A stretch of DNA of 64,000 nucleotides from BCD1 sp965230565 (GCA_965230565.1 CBDDLH010000014.1:162777-226776); one strand, 5' to 3'; counted from the stretch's first letter, positions 26,233 to 36,582 are shown. Notes: a model not told the origin generated them from the sequence alone. Numbers and translations are program-made.

Positions 26233-28264
26233 CTATTCAAACTTCCCAAACCATGCCAGAATATGATCCACCTTGGTAATCATCTGACTGGGTCGGTTGG
26301 ATATAAAATGTGATGCCCCCGGAATTTCCACGAGCATCGTTTCCTTTTTCCTGATCTTCAAGGCATGATACAATTGAATACCCTCCGACAGTGGTGTTCT
26401 CAAATCATTACTTCCCACCATGACCATTGTTGGCGTTTCTACATTGCCTACCAGGCTGATAGGAGAGTATTTCATGTAGGTTTCCATATTCTCCCACGGT
26501 TGACCGGGATAGCGGTAATTGGCGTAATTGAAATAATTATCAGCTACCAGGGTTTTACTGAACCAGTTCATAACGGGTTTAACCACCACCGAAGCTTTGA
26601 AGCGATTGTTTTTGCCAATGATCCAGGCAGTCATCGTACCTCCGGCGCTTCCACCGGTAACGTATAATCTGTTCTCGTCCACAAGCCCCTTTTTGATAAG
26701 TGCATCCACACCGTCCATTACGTCATGATAATCATTGCCTGGGTAATCGTGATACAGTAAATTTCCAAACTCCTCACCATAACCGGTACTTCCCCGCGGG
26801 TTAGGATAGAAAACGACATAACCTGCCGTTGCCATGAGTTGAAGTTCCGGTGAAAAGTAATTGCCATAACCAGCTATTGGCCCGCCATGGTTCTCTACGA
26901 TCAGTGGATATTTTTTATTCGGATCAAACTGAGGTGGTTTGATAACCCATCCCTGAATCTCCCTATTGTCTACAGAAGAATTAAAAATCACTTCTTCAAC
27001 TTCACCAAGTTCTCTGAAAGGGAACAGATCCTCATTGAGCTCCTTGATCACTCTGGAAGGACTTGTTCTGCTGGCAATTCCCAGCGCAGCAGGGTGGTAA
27101 GGAGAAGATTTGGTATAAGCTATTGTTCCAACATTTGACAGCTGAAAATGCCCCGGAAGAATATGGCCGGGCAACACTGGTTCCTCCCAGGTCTTTGGAT
27201 AATATTCTAACGGAACCTGTCAGGCTTGTATGAGCGACTATGCCTTTACCCTGATCTTCATACTGGAAATAGAGCCCTTTACCTTCATGATCCCATAAAA
27301 GGTCAGAAGGATTCCTGTCCAGGCGGGTAATGATCTCATGGTTACCGGAACCATCCGTGTCCATCACATAAATTTTGTTGATCTGATAGGTCTGGACCTT
27401 ATCATCATAACCTAAATAAGCGATCTTGCTTCCGTCAGGAGAAATGACAGGACTCCAATCAGGCCCTTTTCGGTTGGTGAGGGTTTCAATTTCGCCACTG
27501 GCAATATCCAGTTTGTAAATTTCAGAATTGCGGAAGTCGTAAGCCCAGTCTTCATTGAGGTTAGCAGAGAAAATTAAGGATTTCCCGTCTTTCGACCAAT
27601 GAGCGGTATTGCCATGATTGCGATCACCAGAGGTTACTTGCCGAGCAGTTCCTCCTTCAGCCGGGAGAATGAATAAATGATTGAACCCGGGTTCCATATA
27701 GCCAGAACCGTCTCTTTCGTGCTTCAATCGTGTGGTTACTTTTGCAGGTGCTGCCCAAGTTGCTCCTTTGGGTTTTGCCGGAGCACTGACCAAAGAAGGT
27801 CTTTTTTCGGGAACGAGCATGGAAAATGCCAGTTGCGTTCCGTCCGGTGACCAGCTGATGCCCCGAGGAGATCGTTCCAATTGGGTAAGTCTTGCTATCT
27901 TGTTTTTCTCAAGCCAATAGAGGAATATTTCCGCACCGTTTTCGGTCGAACTTACAAAGGCAATTCGTTTACCATCCGGGGACCATTTTGCGGAAGATTC
28001 ATTGATTTCCCTGTTGGTTAATTTGAAGTGATTATGGCCATTTTTATCAATAAGCCAAAGTCTGGACTGACGGCGATCCTTCATGATGTCCATGCTTCGG
28101 CGTTGGTATACGATCCATTCTCCATTCGGAGAGATTTGTGGATTGTCCACCCATTCCAGTTCAAACACATCCATGTTTGTAAAGGCTGATTTAGGTTGTG
28201 CAAAAAGGCTAATAGGAAGAAGGGCAACGAACAATATCGTTACCAGAGCAATCGGATGTTTCAT
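26233..28264 (-). pseudogene. Exported S9-family prolyl oligopeptidase-like peptidase, frameshifted
   Basis: The N-terminal part (start ATG 28262-28264, signal peptide ending before Q at SLFA/QP) holds WD40-like propeller repeats with SPDGKRIAF, SPDGTQLAF and SKDGKSLIF. The catalytic part, in another frame, holds the alpha/beta-hydrolase core: NHGGPIAGYG oxyanion region, nucleophile serine in TGGSAGG, aspartate in GSNDLRTP and histidine in GASHF. Dropping one base from the C4 run at 27151-27154 (plus-strand numbering) rejoins them as one protein of about 675 residues. Such enzymes cleave proline-containing peptides and could feed the nearby hydroxyproline operon. The shift may be a sequence error or true inactivation. 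Confidence 0.88.
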
Positions 28265-28429
28265 ATTCAAATTATTGTGTTCAATTTTGTTGTGATATGT
28301 CAAGGTAGAGTATGTCGATAAACAATTTAAAACATGATTTTCCAAATCCAATTTTCCTCTTCCAATTGCAATGCTTTTTGGAATGAGGATTTGACTTTCA
28401 GTTAAAAAAAGTTTAAACAAACTTCAATG

Positions 28430-29626
28430 TTACTTTTTTACTTTGACACCTGATGTTCTTTTAAATCGGAGTTTTTTGGAAATTTTCCCCAAGATAACGG
28501 GAATTTTGGTGTAAATGTTTTTGACTATAGCGCCAAAGGTTGTTTGTTCAGCTTTGGCGGCGAGTAGTACTGTTATTACCATGAATAATGCAGCTCCGCT
28601 GATCACCTGACCAGGAGTCAGTGATTTGTAAAGGTATCGGGAAAGCCCCAGACCAAAAATGCTGCCATAAAGCATGATGTAGTGGATGATATAGATGTTC
28701 AGAGTGTTTTGACCTATCTTGTTGAGGGTAGGGACTTTGGAAAGGAATTTCTCCAGGGCAAAGAAACCTGCAATGATGATGAATACCCATCCCAGCCTGA
28801 TGAAGAGGTAATTGTTGTAGGCAATATCCCTGAATAAATCCGCATTGAAAAAATAATGAAGATTCATGAAAAACTTTGAGGACGAAACTACCAGCATAGT
28901 ACCTACAATGGTAAGCCCGGCCATCATGATGTGACTTGCCCTGCAGTTATGGTAAAACCTTACGTATAAAAGCCCAAGATATCCTCCGATGAATGTATAT
29001 CCCAACCATGGGAGCGGCGTGAAAACACTTCCGTTAGCTTTGGTCAGGTACCCCAGGAAGAACCGGTTTTTGATGGCAAATTCATGCGAGCTTACCGCCG
29101 GTTCGAAAAGGAAGAAAACTATTCCCAGCACCAAAAGCAGGTTTTGAAAGAATTTCTTATTCTCCCGGCCAATCGCCAGGAATAACCCCATGAGCACCAG
29201 AAGCCCCAGCCCCAGGCAATGCAACACATTGACGGCAAAAAAGCCTTTGGAAAAGTATCCCATCAGGACATAAAAAATATTGGTGTTGAGCACGTATCCC
29301 CACAGGATGAGTTTGAGAGCACGTTTGGCTGTTTTGGAAACGCGCTTGTTCTGTTTTTCCGGATCATCATTTCTGAAAAGCAGGTAAACAACCACCAGAC
29401 CCGTTATAGTGAAAAACAATGGAGCCGTAAAACCACGTCCAAAAAGCCAGGCGTTATAAAAAAAGTTCTCAGTATCCCTGTAAGCGTCTGCCAGGAGAGA
29501 ACTGACAAAGTGCCCCTGAAGCATCATTAAAATGGCAAAGGCACGGATGGTGTCAAGATGAAAAATCCTTGAATTCAAATTCCTGAATTTAATTTTGGTT
29601 GTAGCGATTTTATCTAAAGTCCTCAA
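28430..29626 (-). CDS. Membrane acyltransferase, heparan-alpha-glucosaminide N-acetyltransferase-like
   Basis: The 398-residue protein has about ten hydrophobic helices. Its start, FHLDTIRAFAILMMLQGHF (residues 22-40), matches the acyltransferase signature of the DUF1624/HGSNAT and acyltransferase-3 group, with the conserved histidine in the first membrane helix. Such proteins move acetyl or other acyl groups across or at the membrane onto sugars. The start codon appears to be TTG (29624-29626), as no in-frame ATG precedes the signature. A TACTTTTG element (29635-29642) lies only 8 nt upstream, so the leader would be almost absent. Confidence 0.7.
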   Translation of the reverse strand: MRTLDKIATTKIKFRNLNSRIFHLDTIRAFAILMMLQGHFVSSLLADAYRDTENFFYNAWLFGRGFTAPLFFTITGLVVVYLLFRNDDPEKQNKRVSKTAKRALKLILWGYVLNTNIFYVLMGYFSKGFFAVNVLHCLGLGLLVLMGLFLAIGRENKKFFQNLLLVLGIVFFLFEPAVSSHEFAIKNRFFLGYLTKANGSVFTPLPWLGYTFIGGYLGLLYVRFYHNCRASHIMMAGLTIVGTMLVVSSSKFFMNLHYFFNADLFRDIAYNNYLFIRLGWVFIIIAGFFALEKFLSKVPTLNKIGQNTLNIYIIHYIMLYGSIFGLGLSRYLYKSLTPGQVISGAALFMVITVLLAAKAEQTTFGAIVKNIYTKIPVILGKISKKLRFKRTSGVKVKK

Positions 29627-29704
29627 AATCAGTGCAAAAGTATGGTTTTTGTGGTAATTGAGGCGCTGTTTGATCGAGTATTTAAATAAAATACATTTTT
29701 CTTA

Positions 29705-31213
29705 TCATTTTTTTACGACGGGTAAATGTATCGTTGCCTTTGAATTAAAGGTAAACCTAAGCCAATAGATGCCTGCCGGACCGCTTATTTTTAGCGGTTG
29801 ACGGTAATGCCCAGTTGATTGATTTCCGGAAAAAATCAATCCCATATTTTTCCCTTCGGAGGAAATCAGTTCGACCGATACTGTTCCGGATTCCAAAAGT
29901 TGGTAATCCAACATAAAGCTGTTACTGACCGGATTTGGAAAAACCGCTATTCCCTGTATTAAAACTCCAGGTGTATAATTACTGCTTACCGGATTCGCTT
30001 CAATAGCTCCGATAGAAGGTGGATTGCCGAAATTGGCTTCCAGGTAATCCATTTGGGGAGCACCGGTAAACAATCCTGATCCGGCAGCCGGGCTTGTTGG
30101 TGCAATAGAGAAATTGCCCTCACTCGGATTTTCAAATCCCGGGTCCTCGTTGAGAATAATATGATCATCATCCACGGGGATATTGGGTCCGTTCCAGGAT
30201 GTGTTATCTTGATTATACCATAGATTATGTGAAAAAGTGAAGGTTTCCGGTCGGGTATTGGGACCGATGTTGGTTTCTGTAGACAAACCGTTGTTCATGT
30301 ACACAATGTTGTTGATAAAACTATTATCACCGCATTCCAGAAAGCGTTCCGGATCCACTGTTTCCTGAAGTATCCTGATGACCCAGTTTTCCGGTAAATA
30401 AATGGTGTTATTGACAACCTCCACATTTACGGAACCCACATAGGCTACCGCCGCCCAGGAACCGATAATGATATTGGAATAAACCTGGATGTTGGCCGCT
30501 TCATAATGTGCCGTGTCCGGCCTGAAATAGGCCAGCCCGGTGCTTCCGCCAAGATTGAGTGTGCGTTGTCCGGCATTCCTGAAAAAATTTCTTTCAATGC
30601 GAATATGTGCGCTGCCCCCTTTGACCTGAAAGGCGTTGGAACCCATGTTGTCAAAATAATTATCGGTAAAGGTTCCGTAATGACATCCAACCATATCAAT
30701 TCCGCTGCCGCCGGAAGCGCCGTTCAGGAATTGACAATTACGGACTTCAAAACTATCGAGGCCTGACAACTTTAAAAGATCATTGTTGCCACTCGCATTC
30801 ATATCCCGGAAAATACAATCTTCAAAGATCATATGAAGTGCCGGTGTTTCGTAATCGCCGCCATCATCACAGTTGACGCCATTGCCGGTCTGTTGTTCGA
30901 AAATCAATCCGCTGACTTTGACATAGGCCGGGTCAATGAAGTGCAGGGCTTCTGTGCTTCCCTGGAAAACCACTGTTTCACCAGGAGCATTTTTTATGGT
31001 GATCCATTGATCCGAATTGCCCTGAAGGTCATAAATGAACTGTCCCCCGGAATAGGTGCCTTCGTGAATGAGCAGGGTATCACCCGGTTGGGCAGTTGGA
31101 GCTGCGGCTGCGATGTTGGTGAATTCGTACTCACTGCCAACATGAATGACCTGGGCGGGTAATTGGAATAGCATTAAGGAACATAGGGATAACAGGATTA
31201 AAGGCTTCATCAT
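29705..31213 (-). CDS. Secreted right-handed beta-helix protein with T9SS sorting tail
   Basis: The 502-residue protein has a signal peptide ending before Q (LPA/QV), then parallel beta-helix rungs with repeated short hydrophobic strands and Asn/Gly turns (about 25-400, for example GSGIDMVGCHYGTFTDNYF and IRIERNFFRNAGQRTL). This architecture is typical of polysaccharide lyases and surface adhesins. Residues about 420-502 form a Por-type C-terminal domain (VFPNPVSNSF start, then GTVSVELIS and GIYWLRF strands), so it should cross the outer membrane by the type IX system. No catalytic residues are recognisable. Two consecutive ATGs are possible starts. Confidence 0.8.
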   Translation of the reverse strand: MMKPLILLSLCSLMLFQLPAQVIHVGSEYEFTNIAAAAPTAQPGDTLLIHEGTYSGGQFIYDLQGNSDQWITIKNAPGETVVFQGSTEALHFIDPAYVKVSGLIFEQQTGNGVNCDDGGDYETPALHMIFEDCIFRDMNASGNNDLLKLSGLDSFEVRNCQFLNGASGGSGIDMVGCHYGTFTDNYFDNMGSNAFQVKGGSAHIRIERNFFRNAGQRTLNLGGSTGLAYFRPDTAHYEAANIQVYSNIIIGSWAAVAYVGSVNVEVVNNTIYLPENWVIRILQETVDPERFLECGDNSFINNIVYMNNGLSTETNIGPNTRPETFTFSHNLWYNQDNTSWNGPNIPVDDDHIILNEDPGFENPSEGNFSIAPTSPAAGSGLFTGAPQMDYLEANFGNPPSIGAIEANPVSSNYTPGVLIQGIAVFPNPVSNSFMLDYQLLESGTVSVELISSEGKNMGLIFSGNQSTGHYRQPLKISGPAGIYWLRFTFNSKATIHLPVVKK

Positions 31214-31465
31214 TTGAAATGGGTTTTGAGTAGGTTTAAAATTTTAAATGGTTTCTGGTTAAGTAAATTATTTCCTTGGATGCGTGGATAAGTGGAAAGT
31301 TGGAAGGTTGAATGTTTTTATCCATTTATCCATTTTTCCAATCTTCCTTTTCCAGGTATTGTTCATAGCTCCAGTTAGAGAAATAGCTTCATCTAACTGA
31401 AAATTAAAATTTATCGTTCCGATTTGCAGAGAAAACTGAGATTTGAAAGTTGTTTGAGCCGGGGT

Positions 31466-31882
31466 TTATGCGGTCAGCAAGTTTAAGTCACACCAGAATT
31501 TCACGGTTACTTCGATGGTCTCGCAGAAGTCGTCCAGTTCAACTGGTTTGGCCACAAATGCGTTGGCGCCCAGGGCATAACTTTTTTTGATATCAACCGG
31601 GGAACAGGAGCTTGACAGAATCACTACCGGAGGACGATGGTCACCAAACCGTTCGTTCAGCAGTTGCATGATATCCTGACCATTGAGCATTGGCAGGTTG
31701 AAGTCCAGCAAGATTAAAGACACTTCATCCATGCCGTTTTCTTCTGCCCACGCCAGAAAATCCCTTCCGTAATCGAAATGCATCAATTGAGGGGCATTCT
31801 CGATATTCTTTAAGGCAAAATTGATGAGTTTAACGTCACCGGAATTGTCTTCGATCAGGATTATTTTTGATTCACTGTCCAT
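31466..31882 (-). CDS. Single-domain response regulator (Rcp1-like receiver)
   Basis: From ATG 31880-31882 the protein has 138 residues. It is a complete CheY-like receiver with IILIEDN (acidic pair near 9-10), phospho-acceptor aspartate in LILLDFNLP near 60, the conserved Ser in VILSSS near 92 and lysine in VAKPVELDD near 113. It has no output domain, so it probably acts by protein contact or phosphotransfer, as in Rcp1/phytochrome-type systems. No histidine kinase is adjacent; the orphan kinase at 15401 or the kinase-like protein at 41321 are candidates. An open frame upstream adds 18 residues that look non-coding. Confidence 0.85.
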   Translation of the reverse strand: MDSESKIILIEDNSGDVKLINFALKNIENAPQLMHFDYGRDFLAWAEENGMDEVSLILLDFNLPMLNGQDIMQLLNERFGDHRPPVVILSSSCSPVDIKKSYALGANAFVAKPVELDDFCETIEVTVKFWCDLNLLTA

Positions 31883-32223
31883 TTTAGGAGAATGTTTACG
31901 GCTGCAAATAGCCAGGATTTTCCTGGTGAGCAACAAAATTAGGTCTTATTTCCAATTTTTGGGTTTCCTTGCTGTAAAAAATAAATAAAAGTATGAGGAT
32001 AATTTTCATTTGATGTATAATTCCTCAAATCCTCTTATCTTTCCATGAATAATTAGGGGTTCTCATAAAATGCGGTAGCCAGGAAAGCACGAATCGATTT
32101 TTTTGTTTTTGTAATATTCCTAATTCGTGCACCTGCCTGCAGACGCAGGAGGCAGGTTCGTGGCTTGATCACATAAAATTTCAATTTTATGAGAAAGCTC
32201 TTTGTGAAGAAATTTCCCACGCG
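31883..32223. other. 341-bp spacer with one dispersed-repeat phrase
   Basis: A GC-rich phrase at 32131-32164 (CCTGCCTGCAGACGCAGGAGGCAGG) matches the CCTGCC / GGCAGG phrases at 11822-11960 and can fold on itself. The rest is A/T-rich with no open frame of note. The divergent arrangement places promoters for both flanking genes here, but I cannot locate them reliably. Confidence 0.5.
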
Positions 32224-33369
32224 ATGAAAAAATACAGCCGTTATCTGGTTTTTGCATTTAGTTTTTTGCTGGCAGCATTTCTGATATACGTTTTCAGGGC
32301 CATAGTGAGTTACATTCTCATCGCCTGGGTGGTTTCCATGATTGGTCAGCCGGTAGTTGTTTTCCTGAAAAGAAGAGTGAAGATCGGTAAGTACAAAATG
32401 GGCCCCAACCTGAGTGCAGCCATCACGTTGCTGATGTTTTTTATCATGTTCGTGATCTTTTTGCTGCTGTTTGTACCACTGGCAGTAGAACAGGCAGCCA
32501 ACCTGGCAGATGTGGATTATGCTGCAATTGCCGATGCCTTGAACCAGCCGTTTGTAGAATTGCAGGAGCGGTTAGAAAGAATTGGTGTAAGTTCGGATGA
32601 ATCTTTGGAGGATTTGCTGCAAAAGTCTATGACAGGGTATTTTAATCCGGGTGGTATTGCCGACTTTTTTGCAGAAGCCATTTCTGTTGCCGGTAATTTA
32701 ATGATCGGCATTTTTTCCGTGATGTTCATTTCCTTCTTTTTCCTCAAGGAAGAAGGGTTGTTTGGTAGAGTAGTGATGAGTTTGGTGTCAAAGCCTTATC
32801 GCCCAAAAATGGCCCATGCGCTTGATGAGATCAGTAGCCTGCTGAGTCGTTATTTTACGGGTATTCTTTTGCAAATTACCCTTATTACTATCATTGTAAC
32901 GGTGAGCCTAAATCTTTTGGGGGTCCCTAATGCACTGTTGATTGGCTTATTTGCAGCCTTGATCAATGTTATTCCTTATCTCGGACCAATTATCGGGGCA
33001 GCATTTGGCATCATGATTACCATCTCTTCCAACCTGGATCTGAGTTTTTACAATGAGATGTTGCCTATGTTACTCAAAGTGATGGGCGTTTTTGCTACGA
33101 TGCAACTCATGGATAATTTTATCTTCCAGCCTTTTATTTTTTCCACAAGTGTACGGGCACATCCCTTAGAGATATTCCTGGTCATTTTGATCGGGGCCCA
33201 GATACAGGGAATTACCGGTATGGTACTGGCCATTCCCACCTACACCGTCATCAGAGTTGTGGCACGGGAGTTTCTTAATCGATTTGAGATTGTACAAAGC
33301 ATTACCAGTCGGATGAGCCGGGAGGTCAAGGCGGAGGCGCCGCCAAAGTCTGAGGGTGATTCTAGCTAA
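32224..33369 (+). CDS. AI-2E family transporter (PerM/YdiK-like)
   Basis: The 381-residue membrane protein has the family's seven to eight helices: a pair at 10-32, then about 62-82, a soluble cytosol-facing stretch (about 95-150), helices at about 155-175 and 210-240, the ALINVIPYLGPIIGAAFG signature near 240, and a final pair. It ends in a charged soluble tail. Members move small molecules (autoinducer-2 in TqsA) or act as Na+/H+ antiporters; the substrate here is unknown. The next gene (33396) follows after 26 nt and is probably cotranscribed. Confidence 0.85.
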   Translation: MKKYSRYLVFAFSFLLAAFLIYVFRAIVSYILIAWVVSMIGQPVVVFLKRRVKIGKYKMGPNLSAAITLLMFFIMFVIFLLLFVPLAVEQAANLADVDYAAIADALNQPFVELQERLERIGVSSDESLEDLLQKSMTGYFNPGGIADFFAEAISVAGNLMIGIFSVMFISFFFLKEEGLFGRVVMSLVSKPYRPKMAHALDEISSLLSRYFTGILLQITLITIIVTVSLNLLGVPNALLIGLFAALINVIPYLGPIIGAAFGIMITISSNLDLSFYNEMLPMLLKVMGVFATMQLMDNFIFQPFIFSTSVRAHPLEIFLVILIGAQIQGITGMVLAIPTYTVIRVVAREFLNRFEIVQSITSRMSREVKAEAPPKSEGDSS

Positions 33370-33395
33370 AAATTGAATAAGGAATATTTTATCAG

Positions 33396-33653
33396 ATGGA
33401 TTTTTTTTGGTGGGTGATTATGGTAGGGTTTTTACTTGGATGTTTCTTCATATCCTTCTTTGCATTTCATGGAGAATTGGTTCTGAAATGTCCTTCCTGT
33501 AAAAAGCGATTTACTTTCAAAAGAACAGAAGACCCGCTAAAACTTGCAAATAAAAAGGCACATGACCCGGAAGTGTTGGATGATACTTATGATCCGGAAA
33601 AGCACAATACTATTATTTGTCAAAACTGTGGCTACGCTTTGAGCACAGGCTAG
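33396..33653 (+). CDS. Small membrane-anchored zinc-ribbon protein
   Basis: The 85-residue protein has one N-terminal transmembrane helix (about 3-26) and a cytoplasmic part with two CxxC pairs, CPSCKK near 32 and CQNCGY near 74, forming a probable zinc ribbon. The function is unknown. It lies 26 nt downstream of the AI-2E transporter gene, suggesting an operon. Confidence 0.65.
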   Translation: MDFFWWVIMVGFLLGCFFISFFAFHGELVLKCPSCKKRFTFKRTEDPLKLANKKAHDPEVLDDTYDPEKHNTIICQNCGYALSTG

Positions 33654-33750
33654 TATGTAAAATTACATTCAAAGAATAATTTCATTCCTTTCAATAAATT
33701 AGCACAAAAGGATTAATAAAGATTCAGGGCTGAATACTGCCGACTACTCC

Positions 33751-34841
33751 TTAGGTCTTAGCCACAAACTTTTCCCAAGCGATCTGCCCCAGCTCTCGTG
33801 TTATTTTCTCGATAAAGTAACTTCCCGCTCCGGGGTCTGCCACTTTATCCAGGAAGCTTTCCATTTTAAGTAAGTGTTGCACATTACGGGCGATACGCCT
33901 TGAGAAATGTTCGTTATCATGCCCGGATGGCGATACCGTTATTCGATTGGCTCCGCCAATGGCTGCTGAAAGCGCCATGGTTGAGGCGGCGATCATATTT
34001 TTGTTAGCATCTTCATCCATTGATTTAGCAGAAAATTTACCGCGATAAAAATCGGAGTATCAGGTTTTTCACCAAGGGTTTTAAGCAAATTGGCCCAGAG
34101 TAGTTTCAAGGCCCTCAACCTTGCAATTTCGACAAAAAAGGATTTACCGATCTCAACTTCGAATTGAAATTGGGTTATGGAATCCTTGTATGAAATTCCC
34201 TGCTCCGAAAGCTTGGTGACAATCAGGTAAGCCTGATGAATGGCATCAGCAAGAGCATCCGTGGGAGATGTTTTCTCTTTTGAGGAGGCGGCCAATATCC
34301 GGAAACCAGGCAAGTGTTCCTGACAAAATTGACTATCCTCCTTCCAATTTATTTCAGGATCAGTATTTTTCTGAATAAAGGAACCTGATAAATTTTTGAT
34401 ATTGAAGTTTGTTTCACTCAAAAAGGCATAAAAGTTTTTCAGGTTTTGGGTGAGAGAGGTTGCTTGTTCAACCAGAAAATTCAAACTAATGATTTCCGGG
34501 TTTACACCATTCAGCAGTTGACTGAAATCTTCTTTTGAAAAAGTCCTTTGCAAAATGAATTCGGGAGCGTTAACACCGGCATTTAAGGCCGCAATTGCCT
34601 GCTGATTACATTCTTTAATATTGGATGTGGAAAATGATTCTCCGATCTCCCAATCGTTGGAAGTGGAATTCACGGCCAATGGAACAGGAGGCTTTTGGAG
34701 ATCCTCTGCATGGTAAAAGGGTTGTGCGGACAGTTGCTCCTCTATTTTCCAAACCAGCGATGACAAAGGTTTACCCTTCAGGTCTTTGATCACTTTGGCT
34801 TCCCAGGCCGCTTTGGAAATTTTTTCAAAATCTTCAAACAT
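33751..34841 (-). pseudogene. Methylmalonyl-CoA mutase small-subunit-like protein, frameshifted
   Basis: The N-terminal frame (start ATG 34839-34841, MFEDFEKISKAAWEAK) gives the substrate-side domain of the mutase family: DLKGKPLSSLVWKIEEQ and PFYHAEDL, a TIM-barrel-like middle, and RLRALKLLWANLL near 245. The C-terminal frame (33751-34020) continues with SAAIGGANRITVSPSGHDNEHFSRRIARNVQHLL and DPGAGSYFIE, both typical of MutA. A one-base loss near the A4/T3 stretch at 34032-34038 explains the break. The intact protein would have about 363 residues, short for the family. The subunit pairs with B12-binding MutB in methylmalonyl-CoA/succinyl-CoA interconversion, but mutB is not in this window. 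Confidence 0.85.
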
Positions 34842-35320
34842 TTTGCAGTCTTGTTTTTTGCTATTGGGGTGGTTCTGGTTAAGTAGCTGCAAGATAAATC
34901 AAATGTTTAAAGAGAACAAAAGTATAGCAGGATAAGGCTGTTGGATTGGAGGTCGACTATCCGAAATAAATGGCTGTATTTATGAAAAATTAAGGTCTTT
35001 GTTTGGAAGGAAATAAAATAATAGGCTTTGGGAATTGTGGAAAATTGGTTTGAAACAGGTTCAAAAGCATTTGGCCAAAAGAGGTTAATAAGAATTTTTA
35101 TAAGGTTCTCAATAAAACAAGATTAGTTTCCTTTTAAGAATTACATGTTGTGCGCAATTGGTGAGATTCAGGACTGAAAGTATTGTTTTTATTGGGGTAT
35201 AGCTCTGTTTAACCAGCATGATTTTTTTTTCATTTCGATAAAACTTCTTTTTGAAAAATTGGTTATATTTGCATAACAAAGCTTAATTAGATTCAATCTA
35301 AATAAATTTAACACAAAAAA
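34842..35320. other. 479-bp A/T-rich divergent spacer
   Basis: No gene is visible. The spacer separates divergent transcription of the mutA-like gene and of iscS and must hold both promoters. The only motif I can support is TATATTTG at 35264-35271. Runs of T (35222-35230) and A are frequent. Confidence 0.55.
35264..35271 (+). promoter_or_regulatory. Candidate -7 promoter element of the isc operon
   Basis: TATATTTG matches the Bacteroidota -7 consensus TAnnTTTG and lies 49 nt before the iscS ATG. No TTTG -33 element is found at the usual 19-nt spacing. Confidence 0.5.
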
Positions 35321-36541
35321 ATGGAGAAGCGACTCATTTATCTTGACAATAATTCTACCACACCGATGGACCCCCGTGCCGTGGAAGCTATGATGCCTTA
35401 TTTTTATCAGCATCCCGGTAATGCAGCCAGTAGAAATCACCCTTTTGGCTGGGCGGCTGAGGAAGCAGTAGATAAAGCAAGAGAACAGATTGCCGACTTA
35501 ATTTCGGTAGACCCTAAAGAGATTATTTTCACCTCTGGTGCCACAGAATCTGATAATCTGGCACTCAAAGGAGTTTTTGAGATGTATGCCCGTAAAGGGA
35601 ATCACATCATTACTTTAAAAACAGAACACAAAGCTGTTCTTGATGCTTGTAAAAAGATCGAGAAAATGGGGGGTGAGGTTACTTACCTCGATGTAAAAAG
35701 AGATGGAATGTTGGATTTGGCCGAGCTTGAAGCTGCGATCAAACCAAATACCATTCTCGTATCAGTTATGTGGGCCAATAACGAAACCGGTGTCATTCAG
35801 GATATGAAAGGCATTGGTGATATTTGTGCAAAACACGGAGTTTTGTTCATGAGTGATGCTACGCAGGCTGTTGGTAAAATTCCTGTTAATCCTAAAGAAG
35901 TTGGTGTACACCTGATGGCATTTACAGGTCACAAGATGTACGGACCAAAAGGGGTTGGCGCCTTGTTTGTAAACCGTAAAAAGCCACGTGTGAAAGTAAC
36001 CGCTCAACTCGATGGTGGTGGTCATGAAAGAGGCATGCGTTCCGGTACTTTGAATGTACCTGGTATCGTTGGATTCGGAGCGGCAGCTGCTATCGCTAAA
36101 GAAGAGATGGCTGCTGAAGCTGAAAGACTCTCCAAATTGCGTGATAAGCTTGAAACAGCTTTGATGGAAGGCCTTGAAGAGGTTTATATCAACGGAAATA
36201 CGGAGCATAGAATGCCTCATGTTACCAATTTGTCCTTCAAACATGTAGAAGGAGAAGGGTTGATGATGACCTTTAACCAGGAAATTGGCGTTTCTTCAGG
36301 ATCTGCCTGTACTTCCGCTTCCCTGGAACCATCTTATGTTTTGATGGCTCTTGGACTTGGAGATGACCTGGCACATTCCTCTATCAGATTCAGTCTGGGA
36401 CGTTTTACCACGGAGGAAGAGGTTGATATCGCCATTGACCAACTCAAAAAAGGTGTGACCCACATGCGTGATTTGAGTCCTATATGGGAAATGTATAAAG
36501 AGGGGATTGACCTTGACAGTGTAGTCTGGCAAGAGCATTAA
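35321..36541 (+). CDS. iscS: Cysteine desulfurase IscS
   Basis: The 406-residue cytoplasmic PLP enzyme removes sulfur from cysteine as a persulfide for iron-sulfur cluster assembly and tRNA thiolation. It carries YLDNNSTTP at the start, the PLP lysine K205 in FTGHKMYGPKG and the persulfide-forming C330 in SSGSACTSASLEP, a loop of the IscS type rather than SufS. Length and ends agree with bacterial IscS. It is followed by iscU after 41 nt and by iscA, forming a three-gene operon without iscR, hscA, hscB or fdx. Confidence 0.95.
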   Translation: MEKRLIYLDNNSTTPMDPRAVEAMMPYFYQHPGNAASRNHPFGWAAEEAVDKAREQIADLISVDPKEIIFTSGATESDNLALKGVFEMYARKGNHIITLKTEHKAVLDACKKIEKMGGEVTYLDVKRDGMLDLAELEAAIKPNTILVSVMWANNETGVIQDMKGIGDICAKHGVLFMSDATQAVGKIPVNPKEVGVHLMAFTGHKMYGPKGVGALFVNRKKPRVKVTAQLDGGGHERGMRSGTLNVPGIVGFGAAAAIAKEEMAAEAERLSKLRDKLETALMEGLEEVYINGNTEHRMPHVTNLSFKHVEGEGLMMTFNQEIGVSSGSACTSASLEPSYVLMALGLGDDLAHSSIRFSLGRFTTEEEVDIAIDQLKKGVTHMRDLSPIWEMYKEGIDLDSVVWQEH

Positions 36542-36582
36542 GATTGAATAATTTATTTGAAAACGATTAAACACTTAATATT

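Noticed and set aside
15401..31882. Kinase at 15401 and receiver at 31466 as a cognate pair
   Set aside because: They are 15 kb apart with many genes between; nothing in the sequence links them.
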